Shown here in pieces: positions 16,892 through 23,107 of a stretch of 23,107 bases of DNA. The first letter of the stretch is position 1. Each line of letters opens with the position of its first letter. The translations under genes and the position numbers were made by a program. The DNA comes from an uncultured Veillonella sp. (GTDB lineage: Bacteria > Bacillota > Negativicutes > Veillonellales > Veillonellaceae), in the NCBI GenBank assembly GCA_900556785.1, contig USQK01000025.1:1-23107 (forward strand), given 5' to 3'. Below the pieces are notes generated by a model. That model had not been told where the DNA came from and ran no database searches. It saw nothing but the letters and a program-made list of their open reading frames with translations.

Positions 16892-17970
16892 AAAGACTCC
16901 TCATCTAAGTTTTCTAAATATTGATCAATTTCTCTAAATAATGTATCTACTAATTCAGCTTCTGGCACAGTCTTGATAACTTCCCCTTTACGGAAGACAA
17001 TACCTTGTCCATTACCACCAGCAATGCCAAAATCAGCCTCACGAGCCTCGCCAGGCCCATTTACGACACAACCCATAACAGCTACTTTAATAGGTGCTTT
17101 AATAGATGATAAACGTTCCTCTACAATCCCTGCCATATCAAATAAGTTTACTTGGCATCGACCACATGTAGGACAAGAAATCATTGTAGCCCCAAAGTTT
17201 CGCAATCCTAGATTACTTAAAATACTTCGACCTACTTCAATTTCATGTATGGGATCACCTGTTAAGGATACCCGCAATGTATCACCGATACCGTCTAATA
17301 ATAAAGCACCAATGCCCATAGCAGACTTAATGGTACCTTGTTTTATCGTCCCAGCCTCAGTAACACCTAAATGTAAAGGATAAGGAATCTTATCGGATAA
17401 CTTACGATAGGCTTCTACCATTAAAGGAACTTCCGTTGCTTTAATGGATAATTTCATTTGGCGATAGTCGAGCTTTTCGAGAATTCGCACATGTTCTAAT
17501 GCAGTCTCTACCATACCATCTGCTGTAGGATGACCGCCATGAGCATCGAGGATATGCTTAGGTAAAGAACCAGCATTGACACCTATACGAATTGGAATTT
17601 GTTTAGGTTTAGCTTTTTCAATAACAGCTAATACCTTATCTTCGCCCCCAATATTTCCTGGGTTAATACGCAATCCATCTACATTATTCTCAATAGCTTC
17701 TAAAGCTAATTTATAGTCGAAATGAATATCAGCAATTAAAGGAATATCGATACCAGCACGAACTGCTTTTAAAGCTTTTGCAGATGCCATTGTAGGTACT
17801 GCAACACGTACTAATTCACAACCAGCCTCAGCTAAGCGATTTATTTCAGCAATAGCCTTTTCCGTGTGAACCGGATCAGTGGTAATCATAGATTGAATGC
17901 TTACCGGTGCATAATCACCTATTTTAACTGTACCTACATAGATACCATTTGTTGGTTTACGTACAATCAT
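16885..17970 (-). CDS. ispG: 4-hydroxy-3-methylbut-2-enyl diphosphate synthase IspG
   Basis: Iron-sulfur enzyme of the MEP isoprenoid pathway that converts MEcPP to HMBPP. 361 residues, the short bacterial form. The [4Fe-4S] ligands are visible: C266 and C269 in SCPTCGRC, then C301 and E308 in GCVVNGPGEA. An additional cysteine, C272, lies in the same segment. The N-terminal TIM-barrel has SIQSMITTD at 24-32 and GLRINPGNIG at 99-108. GGGAG lies at good spacing before the ATG. It follows rseP by 18 bases and overlaps proS by seven bases. Downstream in pathway of Dxr, encoded two genes upstream. Confidence 0.98.
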   Translation of the reverse strand: MIVRKPTNGIYVGTVKIGDYAPVSIQSMITTDPVHTEKAIAEINRLAEAGCELVRVAVPTMASAKALKAVRAGIDIPLIADIHFDYKLALEAIENNVDGLRINPGNIGGEDKVLAVIEKAKPKQIPIRIGVNAGSLPKHILDAHGGHPTADGMVETALEHVRILEKLDYRQMKLSIKATEVPLMVEAYRKLSDKIPYPLHLGVTEAGTIKQGTIKSAMGIGALLLDGIGDTLRVSLTGDPIHEIEVGRSILSNLGLRNFGATMISCPTCGRCQVNLFDMAGIVEERLSSIKAPIKVAVMGCVVNGPGEAREADFGIAGGNGQGIVFRKGEVIKTVPEAELVDTLFREIDQYLENLDEESLC

Positions 17971-17988
17971 TGTAATCTCCCATCTATC

Positions 17989-19005
17989 TTATAGTAATCG
18001 GAATATATCCTGAGTTGTTACATATAAGAATAATGCTACCATCAAAGCAACACCAACCATTTGAATATACATAAGTGCCTTAGCAGGTAACTTACGACCT
18101 GTGATAGCTTCAGCCAAAATAATAATTAAATGACCACCATCTAATACAGGTAATGGCAAAAGATTAATAACCCCTAAGTTAATACTTAAAAATGCTGCAA
18201 AACTTAATAGTGGCGCAAAGCCAGATTGTGCAATAGTACCAGCCATTTGTGAAATCCCTACAGGGCCAGATAGCTCTGCTGCCTGTGTGCCTCGAATCAT
18301 ATCATATAAGCCACTTAACATAGCAACAATTGTTTGACCTGTGCGAGTAACGGCTAAACTAAAAGATTCTCCAATACTATAAGTTTCTCGAGTATAACTA
18401 GGATAAATACCAATTTTAGGACTATCCTGTTCCATTTTTGGAATCACTGTAGTTTCTACAGTTTCCCCTTCTCTATCTACTACAATAGTAGCACCATGAT
18501 TGGCAGTACCTTGTAGGCTAGGACGGATTTCATCCCATGTAGAGATTTTTTTACCATCGATGGTAAGAATTCTATCGTTAGATTGTAAATGTGCCTGTTC
18601 AGCAGCGCTACCTGGGATGATATTACCAATAACAGGATCATTTGTATACGTGAGATTACCTACTGTTGCATTGAGACCAAAGAATAAAACTATGGCCAAT
18701 AAAAAGTTAAATACAGCACCTGCAGAAATAACAATAAATTTCTTCCATGCAGGTTTAGTATAAAATGAACGCTCATTAAGAGGCTCGTCAGGTGTCATAC
18801 CTGCAATACGATTAAATCCACCAAGAGGAATGATACGAATCGAGTATAAAGTTTCCCCTCTTTGAACCTTGAATATGGCAGGTCCAAAACCAATGGCAAA
18901 TTCGTCTACTTGCATACCTGACATTTTTGCTGTAATGAAATGGCCTAATTCATGAATAAACACGATTAAACCAAATACAAATATTGTGGCTAATGCCGTT
19001 GTCAT
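17989..19005 (-). CDS. rseP: RIP metalloprotease RseP/RasP (site-2 protease family)
   Basis: Membrane zinc protease of the site-2 family that cleaves anti-sigma factors and signal peptide remnants inside the membrane. 338 residues with the chosen start. The first membrane segment holds the zinc motif HELGH at 18-22; a second segment spans about 90-112; a single PDZ domain follows (about 120-185, including IPGSAAEQAHLQSNDRILTIDG); the second active-site motif NLLPLPVLDGGH contains D289; a last membrane segment lies near 315-330. The one-PDZ size is smaller than E. coli RseP, which has two. The frame extends to 19050, but the ATG at 19005 has AGGAG at correct spacing and starts right before the first membrane helix. 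Conserved position between dxr and ispG. Confidence 0.95.
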   Translation of the reverse strand: MTTALATIFVFGLIVFIHELGHFITAKMSGMQVDEFAIGFGPAIFKVQRGETLYSIRIIPLGGFNRIAGMTPDEPLNERSFYTKPAWKKFIVISAGAVFNFLLAIVLFFGLNATVGNLTYTNDPVIGNIIPGSAAEQAHLQSNDRILTIDGKKISTWDEIRPSLQGTANHGATIVVDREGETVETTVIPKMEQDSPKIGIYPSYTRETYSIGESFSLAVTRTGQTIVAMLSGLYDMIRGTQAAELSGPVGISQMAGTIAQSGFAPLLSFAAFLSINLGVINLLPLPVLDGGHLIIILAEAITGRKLPAKALMYIQMVGVALMVALFLYVTTQDIFRLL

Positions 19006-19013
19006 ATATACTC

Positions 19014-20159
19014 CTATACCATCAATGATGTGGCCTTTTCTCGAGCCCATCTATCGATGGCCAATAAATTGTCTAATGTAAAGTCATCTTCAGGTCCCAT
19101 AGATTCAAGGACTGATGTGACGACTTTATAAATATCACCAAAGGCGATTTTATCATCTAAAAATGCATAAACTGCAGTTTCATTTGCAGCATTAAACACA
19201 GCTGGTTTAAAACCGCTTGATCGGCCCACTTCATAAGCAAGACGAAGAGCCGGGAAATCATCATATCGAGGTGGCAAGAATTCTAATTGTAAAGCCTTTG
19301 AAAAATCTAGGTGATTCATATGTAAAGTTTCACGTTTAGGATATGTCAAAGCATACTGAATAGGCTCCCTCATATCGGGATTCCCCATTTGTGCTAAGAT
19401 GGCCCCATCTTTCATTCGTATCATTGAATGAACAATGCTTTGTGGATGTACCACTACGTCAATATGATCAAAATCAAAACCAAATAGCCAATGAGCTTCA
19501 ATTACTTCTAACCCTTTATTAAATAGAGATGCAGAGTCAATCGTAATCTTGTTACCCATATTCCAAGTTGGATGACGTAGGCAATCAGCAGCTGTGGCAG
19601 TTTGAATTTTATCAGAATCCCAAGTGCGTAAAGGACCACCAGAAGCGGTAACAATTAAGGAATCAACATTCTCGCGATTTTGACCTTCTAAACACTGGAA
19701 TATTGCGCTATGTTCACTATCAATAGGTAGAATTTGTACGCCATACTCCTTAGCCAAAGATGTAATCAATGGTCCACCAGCAACTAATGTTTCCTTATTA
19801 GCTAGACCTATAGTCTTACGTTTCTTTATAGCCTCTACAGTAGGTTCAATACCTGCAGCACCAACAATAGCAGTTACAACCATAGTCGCTTCTTGAATCG
19901 TAGCAGCAGCTATGAGTGCTTCCTTACCGCCCACAAGTTTTGTAGGACCTGTATAGCGTCCTTGTAGCTCTTTAAAAGCACTTTCATCAACTAGACCGGC
20001 TACTAATGGCTGATATTCTTTAATTTGTTTTTCTAAGAGGTCAATATTATGATGTGCCACTAGGGCAACCACCTTGAATTGATCTGGATGTTGAGACACC
20101 ACATCTAGTGTCTGTGTACCGATTGAGCCAGTACTGCCAATAATACTTAGGTATTTCAT
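19014..20159 (-). CDS. dxr: 1-deoxy-D-xylulose 5-phosphate reductoisomerase
   Basis: NADPH-dependent enzyme converting DXP to MEP, the committed step of the MEP pathway and the target of fosmidomycin. 381 residues. N-terminal nucleotide-binding GSTGSIG at 8-14, ANKETLV at 120-126, metal ligands D147 and E149 in PIDSEHSAI, the flexible catalytic loop with LRHPTWNMG (H196), and E218/E221 in NKGLEVIEAHWLF. AGAGGT precedes the ATG at normal spacing. Also called IspC. It sits 18 bases after cdsA and 8 bases before the rseP start. Confidence 0.98.
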   Translation of the reverse strand: MKYLSIIGSTGSIGTQTLDVVSQHPDQFKVVALVAHHNIDLLEKQIKEYQPLVAGLVDESAFKELQGRYTGPTKLVGGKEALIAAATIQEATMVVTAIVGAAGIEPTVEAIKKRKTIGLANKETLVAGGPLITSLAKEYGVQILPIDSEHSAIFQCLEGQNRENVDSLIVTASGGPLRTWDSDKIQTATAADCLRHPTWNMGNKITIDSASLFNKGLEVIEAHWLFGFDFDHIDVVVHPQSIVHSMIRMKDGAILAQMGNPDMREPIQYALTYPKRETLHMNHLDFSKALQLEFLPPRYDDFPALRLAYEVGRSSGFKPAVFNAANETAVYAFLDDKIAFGDIYKVVTSVLESMGPEDDFTLDNLLAIDRWAREKATSLMV

Positions 20160-20177
20160 AAGCTTACCTCTATTAGA

Positions 20178-21002
20178 TTAGAACGAGAATAGTAATATAT
20201 AAATCAATGTAATAGGTGCCGTAAATAATAAGCTATCAAACCGATCTAATACACCGCCATGACCTGGTAATAAGGTACCAGAATCTTTCACATTACATAA
20301 TCGTTTAATCTTTGATTCAAATAAATCACCTAATGGTGCAAGTATACCGCTAATCATACCAACATGAATACCCATCCACCATGGAATACCCACGATATAC
20401 GAAAATACAGCACCTGTAATAATACAGCCAATAAAGCCACCAATAAAACCTTCTAATGTTTTATTAGGACTAATGGATGGAACAATTTTATGTTTACCAA
20501 AGGCACGACCCGCAAAGTACGCAAAAGTATCACTAGCCCATGTGGTAAACAATACTAGCCAAAGAGTAATTGTTCCCCAATTATATAATTCAAAGGGCAT
20601 TGATAAAGACATGTAAATAGAGTCATGACGAATCATGAGCAAAGAAATCATGCCAATACCAACATATAATAAACCAAATACACTAAAAGAAACGCTAGCT
20701 AAAGAGTATTTATTTTCACCAAATGTACATAACATATAATTAGCTGATAAACTCAATACTACTATAGCAATTGCTAAAATATACTGATGACATGCAAAGG
20801 CAATCATCAATAATAAAATACTAATATAACCCCATAAAATGGACATTCGCACATGTTTAGCTTTACCTAGTAAAACAAACTCACGCCATCCCAATAGAGC
20901 TAATAATGTAATAAGAACATCATACACAGATCCGCCTAATGTAATGGCCCCTAAGGCAATAATAAAACCTATAACAGCGGTTATAACACGTGTTTTTAAC
21001 AT
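20178..21002 (-). CDS. cdsA: Phosphatidate cytidylyltransferase CdsA
   Basis: Integral membrane enzyme that makes CDP-diacylglycerol from phosphatidic acid and CTP, the branch point of phospholipid synthesis. 274 residues with multiple hydrophobic segments from residue 8 onward. The family signature is clear at about 230-256: S-K-I-K-R, then KDSGTLLPGHGGVLDRFD. GAGGA precedes the ATG at suitable spacing, and the gap to uppS is three bases. Conserved uppS-cdsA-dxr order supports the call. Confidence 0.97.
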   Translation of the reverse strand: MLKTRVITAVIGFIIALGAITLGGSVYDVLITLLALLGWREFVLLGKAKHVRMSILWGYISILLLMIAFACHQYILAIAIVVLSLSANYMLCTFGENKYSLASVSFSVFGLLYVGIGMISLLMIRHDSIYMSLSMPFELYNWGTITLWLVLFTTWASDTFAYFAGRAFGKHKIVPSISPNKTLEGFIGGFIGCIITGAVFSYIVGIPWWMGIHVGMISGILAPLGDLFESKIKRLCNVKDSGTLLPGHGGVLDRFDSLLFTAPITLIYILLFSF

Positions 21003-21005
21003 TTT

Positions 21006-21770
21006 TTATTCCTCATCACGTAAGCCACCAAATCGGCGTTCTCGTTTTTGATATGCTGCAACAGCTTCCAATAATGTTTCTTTAGTGAAATCCGGCCAAT
21101 GTAAATCAGTAAACCAGAATTCAGCATAAGCTAGCTGCCACAATAAAAAGTTACTAATTCTAAAATCACTACTTGGACGAATTAATAAGTCTACATCACT
21201 AAACTCCTTCGTGAAAAGTTGGGAGCTAACATAGTCTTCTGTAATATCGTCTGTAGTTATAGTTCCATCTGCAACAGAGTTTGTAATGTTGCGGATAGTT
21301 CTTACTATTTCATCACGCCCACCATAGTTTATAGCTAACTGTAAGGTAAGGCCTGTATTATTCTGAGTTAATAATTCTGCATCGCGAATAATCTTTTGAA
21401 GCTCATCAGAAAGAGCACTAATATATCCAATAAAGCGAATGCGTACATTATGTTCATGCATATACTTAACATTATTGTTTAAGTATTCTTTTATGAGAGC
21501 CATAAGTAAAGAAACTTCCTGTTCAGGACGCTTCCAGTTCTCTGTGGAGAAACCATATACCGTAAGAGCTCTAATTCCAATCTCATTTGCAGCAATAACA
21601 ATCTGCTTTAATACGTCGGCTCCTGCACGATGCCCCATAGATCGTGGCATCCCTCTTCGTTTAGCCCAACGACCATTGCCATCCATAATAATAGCAACGT
21701 GTTTTGGTATTGCATTACTATCAATATCAGGCGTATCAGATGGTTTACGGTTAAATAATTTCTTTAGCAT
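21006..21770 (-). CDS. uppS: Undecaprenyl diphosphate synthase (cis-prenyltransferase)
   Basis: Makes the C55 lipid carrier for peptidoglycan and surface polysaccharide synthesis from FPP and IPP. 254 residues. The catalytic aspartate is D30 in HVAIIMDGNGRWAKRRG; YGFSTENWKRP (72-82) and INYGGRDE (147-154) are standard. The normally conserved RTxGE stretch near the IPP site reads RPSSD here (198-202), although the following RISNFLLWQLAYAEFWF is intact. GAGGT, six bases before the ATG, lies inside the end of the upstream 83-residue gene, which uppS overlaps by 20 bases. Downstream cdsA, dxr and ispG give the block a lipid and isoprenoid theme. Confidence 0.97.
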   Translation of the reverse strand: MLKKLFNRKPSDTPDIDSNAIPKHVAIIMDGNGRWAKRRGMPRSMGHRAGADVLKQIVIAANEIGIRALTVYGFSTENWKRPEQEVSLLMALIKEYLNNNVKYMHEHNVRIRFIGYISALSDELQKIIRDAELLTQNNTGLTLQLAINYGGRDEIVRTIRNITNSVADGTITTDDITEDYVSSQLFTKEFSDVDLLIRPSSDFRISNFLLWQLAYAEFWFTDLHWPDFTKETLLEAVAAYQKRERRFGGLRDEE

Positions 21771-22002
21771 AGTCTACCTCGATAGAATTTCCGAAGTCGC
21801 TGGCAATCATTGGTCTATATAGTAGTATATGTAAGCACTCATCAACCTTTGTAATACGTGCCACATAAAATCCTTTATCTGAAATTTCAAAGAAGCGATT
21901 AAAGGATCCACCAATCATTACCTTAAAAGGAATATGGGCAGCCTGCAAACGAGACTTTGCAAGCTGCCATGGTATTCCAATAAGGCTATTAGAATCAAAC
22001 AT
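21751..22002 (-). CDS. Conserved-position small protein of unknown function, 83 residues
   Basis: I do not recognise a named family. The frame starts with an ATG that overlaps the frr stop by one base (TAATG) and ends 20 bases inside uppS, which is how a real, translationally coupled gene sits in an operon; without it there would be a gap of about 230 bases in an otherwise gapless unit. The protein has no membrane segment, cysteine cluster or nucleotide motif. Its core (about 25-65) alternates hydrophobic and polar residues as in a small beta-rich fold: PFKVMIGGSFNRFFEI, KGFYVARITKVDE, LHILLYRPM. The N-terminal part (IGIPWQLAKSRLQAAH) looks helical. I recall a short unnamed protein in the frr-uppS gap of other Negativicutes with a similar YVVR-type core, but cannot verify it here. 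Ribosome binding site is weak (AGAAG). Confidence 0.75.
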   Translation of the reverse strand: MFDSNSLIGIPWQLAKSRLQAAHIPFKVMIGGSFNRFFEISDKGFYVARITKVDECLHILLYRPMIASDFGNSIEVDYAKEII

Positions 22003-22562
22003 TATACTTCTAATACGTCCTTTTCTTTTACTACTTTTAACTCATCGATTTGCTTAACTTTAGCATCGGTAAGCTTTTGGATTTGATCTAAACCGTCTTT
22101 AGCATCATCTTCAGTAATCGTTTTAGCTTTCTCTTCTTTTTTTAATGCTTCATTTACATCGCGACGAATGTTGCGCACTGCAACTTTTGCATCTTCAGCC
22201 TTTTTATGAACTACTTTAACGATTTCTCTACGACGTTCCTCAGTTAATTGAGGAATACTTAAACGAATTTGTGCACCATCATTACCAGGGTTCAAACCTA
22301 AATCAGATTGTAAAATTGCTTTTTCAATAGCACCAATCATTGTTTTATCCCAAGGTGCAATCACAATCATGCGAGGTTCAGGCACGGAGATATTCGCAAC
22401 TTGATTAATGGGTGATGGACTTCCATAGTAATCAACCATTACTTTATCAAGTAGTGCTACACTAGCACGGCCTGTACGAATAGATGCGAATTCATGTTTT
22501 AAAGCCTCAATAGACTTATTCATGCGGTCTTCTGCTTGTTGTAACAATTCTTTAATTTCCAT
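22002..22562 (-). CDS. frr: Ribosome recycling factor
   Basis: Splits post-termination ribosomes together with EF-G. 186 residues, the standard length. Recognised by HEFASIRTGRASVALLDKVMVDYYG (24-48), ISVPEPRMIVIAPWDK, the LNPGNDGAQIRLSIPQLTEERRRE stretch, and VRNIRRDVNEALKK near the C-terminus. GAGGAG lies ten bases before the ATG, and pyrH ends five bases upstream. The pyrH-frr pair is nearly universal in bacteria. Confidence 0.98.
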   Translation of the reverse strand: MEIKELLQQAEDRMNKSIEALKHEFASIRTGRASVALLDKVMVDYYGSPSPINQVANISVPEPRMIVIAPWDKTMIGAIEKAILQSDLGLNPGNDGAQIRLSIPQLTEERRREIVKVVHKKAEDAKVAVRNIRRDVNEALKKEEKAKTITEDDAKDGLDQIQKLTDAKVKQIDELKVVKEKDVLEV

Positions 22563-22567
22563 ATGAA

Positions 22568-23107
22568 TTATTCTCCTCGAACAATGGTACCAATCTCTTC
22601 ACCTTTAGCGGCTTTTGTAATGTTACCCGGAATGTCCATGCTAAATACGATAATAGGAATATTGTTATCTTTACATAAAGTTGTGGATGTTGCATCCATA
22701 ACCTTTAATTCTTTTGTAATGATATCATTATATGTTAATTCATCAAATTTAACGGCATTAGGATTCGTTTTAGGATCAGAATCATATACGCCGTCAGCAA
22801 ATTTCTTCGCCATCAGAATTGCATCTGCTTCAATTTCAGCAGCCCGTAATGCAGCAGTCGTATCTGTAGAGAAATATGGTTTACCAAGACCAGCACCGAA
22901 GATTACGATACGTTTTTTCTCTAAGTGACGGATGGCACGACGACGAATATAAGGTTCTGCAATTTCTTGCATTTCGATAGCAGTTTGAACGCGAGTATCT
23001 ACGCCTGCTTGTTCTAATGCATCTTGCAATGCTAAGGAGTTCATTACTGTTGCTAGCATACCCATATAGTCAGCTGTAGCACGATCCATACCTTGGTTAC
23101 TACCAGC
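22568..23107 (-). CDS. pyrH: UMP kinase PyrH (partial, 5' end outside the window)
   Basis: C-terminal 179 residues of the bacterial uridylate kinase that makes UDP from UMP and ATP. The frame is open through the window edge; upstream of the first internal Met the codons read AGSNQG, continuing into MDRATADYMGMLATVMNSLALQDAL, the hallmark of PyrH. IVIFGAGLGKPYFSTDTTAALRAAE and MDATSTTLC follow as expected. Compared with the usual length of about 240 residues, roughly 60 N-terminal residues are missing because of the window edge. Internal ATGs are not the start. Confidence 0.97.
   Translation of the reverse strand, partial: AGSNQGMDRATADYMGMLATVMNSLALQDALEQAGVDTRVQTAIEMQEIAEPYIRRRAIRHLEKKRIVIFGAGLGKPYFSTDTTAALRAAEIEADAILMAKKFADGVYDSDPKTNPNAVKFDELTYNDIITKELKVMDATSTTLCKDNNIPIIVFSMDIPGNITKAAKGEEIGTIVRGE

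Noticed and set aside
16973..17383. 136-codon open frame on the plus strand
   Set aside because: It lies wholly opposite ispG, which is certain by its cluster ligands, has proline-rich translation typical of an antisense shadow, and no ribosome binding site.
21439..21822. 127-codon open frame on the plus strand
   Set aside because: Antisense shadow of uppS and the end of the 83-residue gene; no recognisable domain.
22563..22928. 121-codon open frame on the plus strand
   Set aside because: Antisense of pyrH, a universally conserved gene; no independent support.

Overview
The window is a dense, AT-rich bacterial core-genome segment. Every gene I support lies on the minus strand, so transcription runs from high to low coordinates. 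Gene content and order (pyrH-frr-x-uppS-cdsA-dxr-rseP-ispG-proS, then miaB-mutS-mutL-x-miaA, then mnmA-lepA-hemW) are Firmicutes-like. Low GC and protein flavour make me think of the Negativicutes, most probably Veillonella or a near relative; this assignment is inference, with no rRNA or marker search behind it. I see no mobile element, phage, CRISPR array, tRNA or rRNA gene, and no gene-free stretch over 300 bases.

The genes fall into three transcription units. Unit 1 (23107 down to about 15121) starts outside the window: pyrH (cut by the window edge), frr, an unrecognised 83-residue protein, uppS, cdsA, dxr, rseP, ispG, proS. It joins UMP phosphorylation, ribosome recycling, the MEP isoprenoid pathway (dxr, ispG), its use for the undecaprenyl carrier (uppS), phospholipid precursor synthesis (cdsA), intramembrane proteolysis (rseP) and prolyl-tRNA charging. 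It ends at a strong intrinsic terminator after proS.

Unit 2 (about 15118 down to 4293) has its own near-consensus promoter and runs PHP phosphoesterase, a P-loop/Asp23-like protein, miaB, mutS, mutL, an RsmJ-like methyltransferase, miaA, and a PLP enzyme of the YnbB/methionine gamma-lyase family. Most junctions overlap or nearly touch, which suggests translational coupling. MiaA and MiaB carry out successive steps of ms2i6A37 tRNA modification and flank the mismatch repair pair. An intrinsic terminator follows the PLP enzyme.

Unit 3 (about 4287 down to 50) starts from a promoter just past that terminator and encodes mnmA (2-thiolation of U34 in tRNA), lepA (EF4) and hemW (heme chaperone). 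Two non-coding features here are the most interesting things in the window. First, the roughly 115-base mnmA leader holds hairpins whose loops look like tRNA anticodon loops. One is a 5-bp stem with the exact loop CUUUCAC of tRNA-Glu(UUC); another has CUUUUAC, resembling tRNA-Lys(UUU). Both are MnmA substrates, which suggests autoregulation by substrate mimicry. Second, lepA has no Shine-Dalgarno sequence at normal distance: a strong one sits 31 bases upstream and is separated from the ATG by a perfect 8-bp hairpin.

Several long open frames begin at non-standard codons or upstream of the likely start. I moved the starts of hemW, mnmA, mutS, the P-loop/Asp23 gene and rseP downstream, on ribosome-binding-site and family grounds.
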